Part shown: in pieces, positions 33,335 through 41,180 of the stretch | Position numbering within the stretch: the first letter of the stretch is position 1 | Layout: every line of letters begins with the position of its first letter | Assembly: GCA_022705325.1 (NCBI GenBank) | Contig: JAKJER010000020.1 | Location: 57,095-121,094, forward strand | Direction of reading: 5' to 3' | Source: Planctomycetota bacterium | Lineage (GTDB): Bacteria > Planctomycetota > Phycisphaerae > SM23-33 | DNA length: 64,000 nt | Translations under genes and position numbers: made by a program | Notes under the pieces: model-generated | The model's database searches: none | What the model was told of the DNA's origin: nothing | Seen by the model: the letters and a program-made list of their open reading frames with translations, nothing else

Positions 33335-35260
33335 ATGAACGAATCGACCCGTACTTCAGCGGCGTCCCCAGCCAAGCGCACTGCCACAGCGGCGTGGGCC
33401 GCCCTGTTCTGTGCGCTGGTGCTTGGCGCAGCCGGATACATGCGGCTGGTCGAGCCCCGCATGCACGCCCCGCCGGACGAGGACGAAAGCATGACGCTGG
33501 CCTACTACACGTGGGCCGGCACCGACAGCGAGGGCTTCCCCCGGCGCGTGGACCTGAAGAACCCGCCCCGACCGACAATGCGGAACCTGGCGATCGGGAT
33601 GTTCTGCAGCCTGGGGCGCTGGCCCGAGCCCAACAACCACATCGTCAACAGCTTCCTGGTCAACTTCTCCTACGCCGCCGTGGGCGACAAGCTGCTGGCC
33701 CTGCGTCTTCCGGCCCTGATCGCCGCGCTCGTGTTCGCCGGCACGCTTTCGGGCCTGGTGCTGTGGCGGCTGCGATGGGCGGCGGCGGCGCCCGCGCTGG
33801 CCCTGGCCGCCTTCGCCATTCCCTACGTCCACTTCTACAGTCAGCAGTCCCGCGGGTACTCCTGGATGCTCGCCCTCCAGGCGCTGTTGCTGGGGGCCTT
33901 GTGCCGCCTGGGACGGCGGCCCCGCTCGGCCTTCTGGGGCGTGGTCTGCGCCGCCCTGTCGGTCATGACCTTCATGAACATCGTCAGCATGGCCCTCGAC
34001 TGGCTGGCGCCTGTCTACGGGTTGTTCCTGCTGCTGCCTGGTCTGCTGCTGGACGCCTCGTCCGGGCGCGATGAGGCCCGCGCCTTGCGCAAGAACCTGC
34101 TGCTCCAGGCCCTGGCCATCGGCGCGATCGGCGCGGTGTTCTTCATGGATCGCCTGCCCTTTGTCATCAGTTCGATGCGCCAATACGGCGACGAGTGGAC
34201 GACCTGGCGCGATTTCGCCGTCCTGTCGGGCGACATCTTCACCTATCTCTTCCCCAGCGTCGCCTGGTCGGTCGTGGGCGCCTGCGGACTGGCCGGGGCG
34301 GTGCTGGCCTGGCGCGACCGGGCGGCCAGGCCGTTGTTGGCCGCCTGCGCGCTCTCCGTTGCCGTCAGCTTTGCCCACTTCCTGGCGGCCAGGCGGTTCC
34401 CGTACGTGCGGGTGACGGGTTTCTTTCTGCCGCTGGTGTTGCTGGGCCTGGCGGGGCTGATGACCGCGGGCCTGCGCCGGCTGGCCCGCCTGGGCTCCGC
34501 GGCGGTTGTCGCCGGGTCGGCTGCCTGCCTGGCTGCGGTCGCGGCCTGCACGTTCTCCTGGTCGTACCAGCCGCCTTCGACAGCCCAGCGCGACCGTCTG
34601 GCCAGCCTGTTGGAGCCCGCCGCCGCACCCCAGGACGCTTCGGTCTGCCAGATTCTCGGCCTGCACCTGCCCGTCCGCCCGCCCGGTTGGTCGCATCCGC
34701 TGTCGAAGCGGATCAACCGCCTGACCGGCCCGCTGTACCTGGGCGTGGTGAGCGAGGTGGACGGTTCGGCGCCGGCATACTGGGGCGACGGCGAGCCGGG
34801 GCGCAATCTCCACCGGCGCCCGCGCTGGGGGGGCTTTGACTGGCCCGCCCTGGTCCGCGACCAGACCCTGGGCGACTATCGCGCCGCCCTGCTGGCCGGG
34901 CAGGCCAGCCGCGTCCCCGCCGAAGGACTCGACCACGGCTCGCACGCCGTCTTCTTCTGGTACCTCGATGCTGAGTCGGTGGCGATCTCCCCGGAGAAGT
35001 TCCACGTCCTGATGGACGCCCACGAGATCCGCTACCACGTCTTCAAGCGCCGCCTCTACGTCAAGATGCTCGTCTTCAAGCGCGTCTACCTGGCGGTGAT
35101 CTTCAGCAGCTCCAGCGAGGAATTTCAGCGAGTGATGGCCGCCTTCCGCGGCGGGCAGGAACCCTTCGGCGAGGACCTGTGGGTCTTCCTTCCGCCCGTT
35201 CAGGCATCGGCGCCAGCGAGCCGGCCGGCCGAATCGTCACCACGAGGTAGAGAGCGATGA
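33335..35260 (+). CDS. Large GT39-like membrane protein
   Basis: Inner-membrane protein of 641 residues with about ten hydrophobic segments in residues 15-420 and a soluble C-terminal part. The N-terminal loop has PRMHAPPDEDESMTLAYY and a following acidic pair, reminiscent of GT39/PMT_2 glycosyltransferases, but no exact motif is complete. It overlaps the start of the next membrane gene by 4 bp (ATGA). A polyprenyl-sugar-dependent transferase role is likely but unproven. Start: ATG 33335 (MNESTRTS). Confidence 0.7.
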   Translation: MNESTRTSAASPAKRTATAAWAALFCALVLGAAGYMRLVEPRMHAPPDEDESMTLAYYTWAGTDSEGFPRRVDLKNPPRPTMRNLAIGMFCSLGRWPEPNNHIVNSFLVNFSYAAVGDKLLALRLPALIAALVFAGTLSGLVLWRLRWAAAAPALALAAFAIPYVHFYSQQSRGYSWMLALQALLLGALCRLGRRPRSAFWGVVCAALSVMTFMNIVSMALDWLAPVYGLFLLLPGLLLDASSGRDEARALRKNLLLQALAIGAIGAVFFMDRLPFVISSMRQYGDEWTTWRDFAVLSGDIFTYLFPSVAWSVVGACGLAGAVLAWRDRAARPLLAACALSVAVSFAHFLAARRFPYVRVTGFFLPLVLLGLAGLMTAGLRRLARLGSAAVVAGSAACLAAVAACTFSWSYQPPSTAQRDRLASLLEPAAAPQDASVCQILGLHLPVRPPGWSHPLSKRINRLTGPLYLGVVSEVDGSAPAYWGDGEPGRNLHRRPRWGGFDWPALVRDQTLGDYRAALLAGQASRVPAEGLDHGSHAVFFWYLDAESVAISPEKFHVLMDAHEIRYHVFKRRLYVKMLVFKRVYLAVIFSSSSEEFQRVMAAFRGGQEPFGEDLWVFLPPVQASAPASRPAESSPRGRER

Positions 35261-36804
35261 CGCAGTTGACAGAGCCGTCAATCGGCGAGGATGCCCCGTC
35301 CCAGTCGACGCTTCTTCCGGCCGGCCCCGCCCCCTGGCTGGACCGCCGCGCCTGGGTCTGGATCACGGCGCTGTTCGTCCTCAGCCGCCTGGTCTGGTGG
35401 GCCCTGGGCCTGAGGTTCGTCACCGACGCCCTGGTCGACCACTGGCAGTTCATCGATATCTCGCTCCTGCGCGACCGCCTGGCCGAGAGCCTCTGGTACC
35501 TGCACTGCCAGCCGCCCCTGATGAACCTGTTGTGCGGGCTGGCGGTCAAGATGGGCCCCGCCGGCATGGTCATGCTGAACCTGCTGTTCGTGGGTCTGGG
35601 CCTGATCGCCGCGCTCTGCCTCTATCCGCTCCTGCGGCGCCTGGGCGTGGGCGTCGCCTTCGCCGTGGTCGTGGAGGTCCTGTTCCTGGTCAACCCCACC
35701 ATGGTGCTCTACGAGAACTACCTGTTCTACTCCCAGCCGATGGCCAGCCTGTTGTGCCTGTCCTGCTGGTCGCTGGACCGCTTCCTGAGCACCGGCCGCA
35801 CGCGATGGGCGGCTGCCTGCTTCTGGTGCATGGCCGTGGTCGTCCTGACGCGATCGATGTATCACTTGAGCTGGCTGGTCGTGATGTCGGGCGCCGTCGT
35901 GCTGCTGTGCCCGCGCGGCCTGCGCAGGCGGGCCCTGACCATGGCCCTGCTGCCCCTGCTGGCCTCCACCGCCCTGTACGCCAAGAACAAGGTGCTCTTC
36001 GGGGACTTCTCGGCCACGAGCTGGATGTCCATGAGCTTGACCAAGACCTGGAACGACTATGTCAGCGCCGCCGACGTCAAGGCCCTTCAGGACCGGGGGG
36101 AGTTGTCAGCGGTGGCGTCGATGCGCCCCTTCCGAGAGATCGAGCAATACCAGAAGGTCGTGCCCTGCCCCCCGCCGACCGGCGTGCCCGTCCTGGACAA
36201 TCTGCACAAGGCCGACGGCAGCCCCAATTACAACCACCGCATCATCCCGGCTGTCTCGCGGCTGTACATGTCCGACTTCAAGGTCATCCTGAAACGCCAT
36301 CCGAAGGCCCCGCTGCGCAGCCAGCTCGACTCCTGGGGCAGCTACTTCCGCCCCGCCAGCGAATACACGTACCTGGGGCTGGAGAACCTGAAGATCGTCG
36401 CTCCGCTGGAACACGTCTACAACAGGGTCCTGTATCTCCAGCTTGGGCCCTGGCCGGACAAGGCCCTCAAGAAGACCAACCCCACAGCCTACCTCTGGGG
36501 GAAGGTCAAGAACATGTCGCTGACGGTGATCGTGACCACCGTCTTCGTGTTCCTGTACATTCCCTTCCAGACGTGGCGGCTGTGGCGAAGCGGGCGGAAG
36601 CATGAGGCCCTGCTCATGCTCTTCCTGTGGCTCGACATCGCTTACGTCTCGTGGACGGCCAACCTGCTGGAAGTGGGGGAGAATCACCGCTACCGCTACG
36701 AGATCGAACCCTTGTGGACGGTCCTGTTGGCGGCGGGGCTGGCGGATCTCTTCCGACGCTGGCGCGGGCGGAAAGTGCAGCCCGCCGCGCCGGGCGGCGC
36801 CTGA
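35257..36804 (+). CDS. GT39-like membrane protein
   Basis: Inner-membrane protein of 515 residues, translationally coupled to the gene before it by a 4-bp overlap. About 10 hydrophobic segments, with the N-terminal loop DHWQFIDISLLRDRLAESLWYLHCQPPLMNLLCG, whose acidic residue and QPP lie where GT39/GT83 enzymes carry theirs, and FSATSWMSMSLTKTW in a later loop. Probably a second lipid-linked sugar transferase working with its partner. It ends 7 bp before the convergent GH89 gene. Confidence 0.72.
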   Translation: MTQLTEPSIGEDAPSQSTLLPAGPAPWLDRRAWVWITALFVLSRLVWWALGLRFVTDALVDHWQFIDISLLRDRLAESLWYLHCQPPLMNLLCGLAVKMGPAGMVMLNLLFVGLGLIAALCLYPLLRRLGVGVAFAVVVEVLFLVNPTMVLYENYLFYSQPMASLLCLSCWSLDRFLSTGRTRWAAACFWCMAVVVLTRSMYHLSWLVVMSGAVVLLCPRGLRRRALTMALLPLLASTALYAKNKVLFGDFSATSWMSMSLTKTWNDYVSAADVKALQDRGELSAVASMRPFREIEQYQKVVPCPPPTGVPVLDNLHKADGSPNYNHRIIPAVSRLYMSDFKVILKRHPKAPLRSQLDSWGSYFRPASEYTYLGLENLKIVAPLEHVYNRVLYLQLGPWPDKALKKTNPTAYLWGKVKNMSLTVIVTTVFVFLYIPFQTWRLWRSGRKHEALLMLFLWLDIAYVSWTANLLEVGENHRYRYEIEPLWTVLLAAGLADLFRRWRGRKVQPAAPGGA

Positions 36805-36811
36805 GCGGCGT

Positions 36812-39418
36812 CTACTTCTCGAACGCCATCACCTCCACCAGGTGCCGCCCCGTGTTGGCGGAGTTGAGGGTCTGCGTGACGCGGATGTAGCGGACCGCTC
36901 GCGGGGCAAAGCGACAGACATACCCTTCCGCGGTCGCGGGCTCCTTGTTGTCGCGCCGGTCGGCGACCGTCTCCCATGTCCGGGCGTCCGTCGAGGTCTC
37001 CACGGTGAAACCGTAGTGGCGTTTGTCGCCGAAGTATCCCACCACGACGACCCGGCCCACGGTGGTCGGCTGGCCCAGGTCCACCTGCCACCAGGGCTTT
37101 TCCTGGCCGGTCTGCGCGACGTCGGTGGCCCAGAAGGACTCCGTGTCGATCCAGCCGTCGTTGGCCAGGTCGGCAGGGTGGGGCGGCAGGGAATGCGAGC
37201 AGGTGACGGGCTTGTTGGTGGTCAGGCTGACGGCATTGGGCTTGCCCGCCTGGGCGTACTTCTCGCGCAGTCGCCTGGCGAGGGCCAGGCTGTCGCCGGC
37301 CGGCCTGGTCGCGAAAGACTCGTGCCGGTCGGACCACTTGGTCTCCCACTCCAGCAGGCGGCGGGCGAAGTCTTTCTCGTCCAGCGGCTTGCCCGTCTTA
37401 AGGGCCTGGGCCTGTTCGCCCAGGTACCACGCCCAGCGGTGGGCGTAGAAGTCGCGGATCATGCCCGCCCATTCCTTGCGGGCGTAGTCGCGGGGCGAAC
37501 GCGCGCCCCACAGCGTCAGCACGCGCCGGGCGTTCCACTCCATCTTCGCCCGTTCCGCGTCGTTGTCGCCCCAGCGCTTGGCGTCTTCGAGCCAGCAGCC
37601 CAGCAGGAACTCCTCCCGCGTGGCCAGCAGTTCGTCCAGGTCGGCCAGCAGGTCGAGGAAGCGCTTGGAGGCGGCCTCGAAGGCGGCGAGATCTTTCTCG
37701 CGGAAGGCGGCGGCGATGTCGCGGTGCAGCGCGGGCGAGCGATTGGCGATCACTTGGCGGGCCAGGTTGACCAGGTCGTAGCGGTAGGTCTCCTGTGCGG
37801 CGACGGCGGAGTCGTCGCCCGCCCGCTCGAGGAGCTGCCACGCGCGGGCCAGCCGGGCGTCCAGGCCGGGCGAGACGCCTCCGCTGTTCATGCTCGGCAA
37901 GCGGGTGACGATGGAGCGGGTGGTCGACGGCCCGCCGTACACGGCCGAGTGGAGGACGCCCCACGCGGCACGGGCGTCGGCGTTGTCGCGCCCGTAGCGG
38001 CGCCGCGCGTAGCCAGCCAGCCATTCGCCCAGGTCGACCGGTTGGGCGTCGCGCCAGGCCATCTCGAACATCAGGTCGTAGACGGGCGGGTTGTAGTCCA
38101 GCCCCTCGTTGACGAAGCCCAGTCCCTCCAGCCGCCCGGCCGACTTGTTGCCCCGCAGGGCGGGCAGGTCGCGGGCGATGCGGTTCATCGAGCCGCCGAG
38201 TTGGACGGTCCGGCCGAAGCTCTGGATGAAGCACCACGCCCACGGCTTGCCCCAGAACGCCTCGGTCTTGTTCCAGACGGGCGTGGCGTCGCAGAACAGG
38301 TCCAGCACGAGCATGTGGTCATCGGGCACGGCGTCCAGGAATGCCTTGCCCCGCGGAGCCGTCCAGTATCGAGCGTTATTGAAGAAGAGCCAGCCCTGGA
38401 GCACCCAGATCGCCTTCGGATCGCTCTTGACCATGCCGTCGTAGATAGCCCGGCCCAGGCGGTCGAGGTACTTCGTGTCCCCGCTGGGCGGGGTCATCTC
38501 GATGAACGTGTCGCTGGCGTAGAGGTGGTCGCTGCCGAACAGGCGGGACTGCTCCTCCATGAACATGGCGGCCAGCCTGGCGAACAGCGGGTCCAGCGGG
38601 TCCAGCAGGTAAGTCTTCCACTCGATCCAGGCGATCTTGTGCAGCTTGGCCTGGGGGAACTTCTCCGCCACGCCGGGCGGGACGTGGCCGGTGAAGCCCT
38701 GGAGGATGGGCGTCATGCCCAGGCTCCGCTGGCGGTCGAGGATCTTCTGCCCGAGTTCGGCGTGGCGCTCGTTCCACCGCGCGGGCAGCGGGCCGCCCCA
38801 GCCGTCCAGGCAGCCCATCCACCCGAAGGACAGATACGGCGGCCCGGCCAGGAAGTCACCGAGCTGCTTGTCGCTCAGCCCCAGGCGGCGGCAGACGGCC
38901 TGCCAGACGGCCTCCTGCCCGGTCACCGACAGCGGGACGTTGATGCCGTTGAGGGCCATCCAGTCGACCAGGCGCTCCCACTGCGGCCAGTCCCAGAAGG
39001 GCAGGCTGTAGCCGAAGCAGCAGTAGTTGAGGAAGTAGCGGTAGCGAGCCCAGGCGACGCGGCGCACGGGCTTGTCCACCTTGGGCAGCGGGTCGGGCAG
39101 GTTGACCTGGCTGCCGTACCACGACACGTCGCAGTGGGCGTGGTGCTTGAGGTACCAGTTGAGGGCCACGCACATCGACAGCGCGGAATTGCCGCGGATG
39201 GTCACCTTGTCGCCGGCGGAGTGGAACTCGAAGACGTCCCGCCCGGCATCGGCGGGGATGGTTTCGAAGGCGAACAAGGCAGCCTTGTCCCCCAGCACGC
39301 GCCGGGCCAGCGCGGAGGCAGCCTTCTCGGGCGACGCGGAAGGCGCATCGGCCGCAGGCGCAACCGCGGCAAAAAGGGACACGCAGAGCAGTCCACCGAT
39401 CAGCATTCTCGCGGTCAT
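36812..39418 (-). CDS. Secreted GH89 alpha-N-acetylglucosaminidase with discoidin domain
   Basis: Exported glycoside hydrolase of 868 residues that removes terminal alpha-linked GlcNAc from glycans such as mucin O-glycans or heparan-type chains (NAGLU family). Signal peptide about 1-22; the N-terminal alpha/beta domain; the catalytic barrel shows VAWARYRYFLNYCCFGYSLPFWDWPQWERLVDWMALNGIN, GFTGHVPPG and LFCDATPVW, strong GH89 signatures; the C-terminus (about 740-865) is an F5/8 type C (discoidin) carbohydrate-binding domain (FWATDVAQTGQEKPWWQVDLGQPTTVGRVVVVG). Start: ATG 39418 with GAGGAC upstream. Last gene of the GH95-FucI-GH89 row. Confidence 0.93.
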   Translation of the reverse strand: MTARMLIGGLLCVSLFAAVAPAADAPSASPEKAASALARRVLGDKAALFAFETIPADAGRDVFEFHSAGDKVTIRGNSALSMCVALNWYLKHHAHCDVSWYGSQVNLPDPLPKVDKPVRRVAWARYRYFLNYCCFGYSLPFWDWPQWERLVDWMALNGINVPLSVTGQEAVWQAVCRRLGLSDKQLGDFLAGPPYLSFGWMGCLDGWGGPLPARWNERHAELGQKILDRQRSLGMTPILQGFTGHVPPGVAEKFPQAKLHKIAWIEWKTYLLDPLDPLFARLAAMFMEEQSRLFGSDHLYASDTFIEMTPPSGDTKYLDRLGRAIYDGMVKSDPKAIWVLQGWLFFNNARYWTAPRGKAFLDAVPDDHMLVLDLFCDATPVWNKTEAFWGKPWAWCFIQSFGRTVQLGGSMNRIARDLPALRGNKSAGRLEGLGFVNEGLDYNPPVYDLMFEMAWRDAQPVDLGEWLAGYARRRYGRDNADARAAWGVLHSAVYGGPSTTRSIVTRLPSMNSGGVSPGLDARLARAWQLLERAGDDSAVAAQETYRYDLVNLARQVIANRSPALHRDIAAAFREKDLAAFEAASKRFLDLLADLDELLATREEFLLGCWLEDAKRWGDNDAERAKMEWNARRVLTLWGARSPRDYARKEWAGMIRDFYAHRWAWYLGEQAQALKTGKPLDEKDFARRLLEWETKWSDRHESFATRPAGDSLALARRLREKYAQAGKPNAVSLTTNKPVTCSHSLPPHPADLANDGWIDTESFWATDVAQTGQEKPWWQVDLGQPTTVGRVVVVGYFGDKRHYGFTVETSTDARTWETVADRRDNKEPATAEGYVCRFAPRAVRYIRVTQTLNSANTGRHLVEVMAFEK

Positions 39419-39460
39419 GGAATGTCCTCGAAAGAAACAGCGAGTGCAGAATAATGATGA

Positions 39461-39554
39461 GCGAATTGCGATTCGCGAAGTACCGAGTTCGCCCCCGGCA
39501 TTCACTCTGCAGTTCAACATTCGCTCTTCAACATTCAGTATTCAGTCTTCACGC
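39461..39554. repeat. Thirteen-unit heptanucleotide array before GH89
   Basis: Thirteen units in 7-bp phase from 39461. GCGAATT, GCGATTC and GCGAAGT open it; ACATTCA, GTATTCA and GTCTTCA close it. The last unit includes the TGA stop of the isomerase-fold gene (39549-39551, minus strand). Confidence 0.85.
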
Positions 39555-41096
39555 CTCTTCAATCACCTTGAGTCCCATCGCCTTGGCCAGCTCGATCAGC
39601 GGTTCCTTCACGTCGCCGTAGACGGTGACGCGGTGCCAGCCGAACTGGTCCCACTGGTGGAAGAGCTTCTCGATGTCGCCCTTGACCTCGCCCACGAGCT
39701 GGGTGCGGCAGCCGCGCGGGGCGTCGAGGTTCCCGACGGCCTTGGCCTGGTGCAGGATCAGCGTCTTGGCCCGCACGCTGGTGCGGAAGGACGTGGTCAT
39801 GTATCCCTCGGGCAGGAACGACTGCGGGCAGGCCCCGCGGGGGTCGAGGTTGTGCAGCGTCCGTACGCGGTAACGGTTGGTGGCCCCGGCCGGCCCGAAG
39901 GCCGTGGTGTGGGCCATGCAGTGGGCGTAGCAGATGTGGTTCTTGCTGGTGTCCAGGGCGGGGTCGCTGACGTAGCCCGGCCGGCCCGTCAGGGCCCGGG
40001 CCATCAGCATGGAGACCGAGTCGTCGGGCATGGCCTCGCAGACGCCCTGCCCGCCCTCGTTCAGGATCTGCATGAAGCCCAGGCAGGGGTAGCCCGGCAG
40101 CCGCCCGGCCGCGAACCCGCCCAGGCAGTTGGCGGTGACGTTGTTCGTGCCGTACTTCTTCATCAGCTCGCGGATGGCCAGGTAGACGGCGCCGGCCTTG
40201 TTGATCGCATCGGCGGAGCAGTCGAAAACCTTCTCCGCCCGGTCGGTCCAGGCCTTGGCGGCCTGGGCGGCCTGGGCGGGGTCGACCTTGTCGTAGAACG
40301 TCTTGAACTCGTCGAAGCTGACGGTGACGCCCTTGATGCCCAGGTAGTCGTGAACGCCGCCGCTCTTGTGCGTGTTGAGGATGAGGAACTTGCTGGAGCG
40401 GAGTTGATCGAGGCACTTGGAGATCTCGGTCAGCGTCACGCGGTCCTCGGCGCACTTCAACTCGCCCGGGCGGGCGAAGGTCTTGAGGTACGCCTCGCGG
40501 CTGGCCTGGGCGAAGGATTGCGGCGTCATCTGCCGGACATTCGCGAAGGGCCTGGCCGCCGCGACCAGGTCATCCAGCTTGGTGGACGAGACCGCGGCGA
40601 ACGGCACCTGCCGGCGGTGCATGCCCGCGGTGCCCACCAGGAAGTTCCCGCATCCGCCGAGGAACTCATCCGCCACCAGCAGGGGCTTGTTGACCTTGGC
40701 CAGTTCGGCGGCCGACTGAGTGAGCCCCCAGCTCAGCGTGACGCAGTAGACCAGGTAGCCGTCGACCTGGTCCTTGAGGGCGATGGCCTTGGCCAGATCT
40801 TTCGGGGCGGCGACGACCACCGGGGTCCACTGGACGCCTTCGATCGCGCCCAGGGCCTGGAGGACCTCGGCGTGACGCTTGGAGCAATCGTAGTCGGGAT
40901 AGGGCCAGATCTCGCGGCCGTGGCTGTTGGAGAAGAATACGACGGCGACCTTGGCCTTGGAGCCCGCCTGGGCGGGTGCGTCCGCCGCCCGCAAAAGCGG
41001 TCCGGTCCCCGCCAGGGCAGCCCCGGCGGCGCAGGTCTTGAGGAATCCGCGGCGAGAGGAGACGCGACAGGAGGGCGGGCAGCAGCAGCGGCACAT
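39549..41096 (-). CDS. Tat-exported L-fucose/arabinose isomerase-fold protein
   Basis: Protein of 515 residues with a twin-arginine signal (SSRRGFLKTCAAGAALAG), so exported folded. The rest resembles the L-fucose/L-arabinose isomerase superfamily: VAVVFFSNSHGREIWPYPDY near the N-terminus (Rossmann-like domain), GGFAAGRLPGYPCLGFMQILNEGG in the middle, and a C-terminal domain (HNLDPRGACPQSFL onward). The cytosolic enzymes interconvert aldoses and ketoses. An exported form is odd and probably binds or modifies a sugar outside the cell. Cysteine-rich N-terminus (MCRCCC) is unusual. Start: ATG 41096 after AAAGGAG. Confidence 0.72.
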   Translation of the reverse strand: MCRCCCPPSCRVSSRRGFLKTCAAGAALAGTGPLLRAADAPAQAGSKAKVAVVFFSNSHGREIWPYPDYDCSKRHAEVLQALGAIEGVQWTPVVVAAPKDLAKAIALKDQVDGYLVYCVTLSWGLTQSAAELAKVNKPLLVADEFLGGCGNFLVGTAGMHRRQVPFAAVSSTKLDDLVAAARPFANVRQMTPQSFAQASREAYLKTFARPGELKCAEDRVTLTEISKCLDQLRSSKFLILNTHKSGGVHDYLGIKGVTVSFDEFKTFYDKVDPAQAAQAAKAWTDRAEKVFDCSADAINKAGAVYLAIRELMKKYGTNNVTANCLGGFAAGRLPGYPCLGFMQILNEGGQGVCEAMPDDSVSMLMARALTGRPGYVSDPALDTSKNHICYAHCMAHTTAFGPAGATNRYRVRTLHNLDPRGACPQSFLPEGYMTTSFRTSVRAKTLILHQAKAVGNLDAPRGCRTQLVGEVKGDIEKLFHQWDQFGWHRVTVYGDVKEPLIELAKAMGLKVIEEA

Positions 41097-41122
41097 GACG
41101 GGGCTCCTTTCCGCAGAGCGGT

Positions 41123-41145
41123 CAGCATTCAGCGATCGAATGCTG
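41123..41145. terminator. Hairpin between GH95-like and isomerase-fold genes
   Basis: CAGCATTC (41123-41130) and GAATGCTG (41138-41145) form a perfect 8-bp stem with a 7-nt loop in the 84-bp gap; possibly a processing or attenuation site inside the operon. Confidence 0.4.
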
Positions 41146-41180
41146 GCGCTGTGGCGTCCATAGGGACAAGTCTATTCGAT

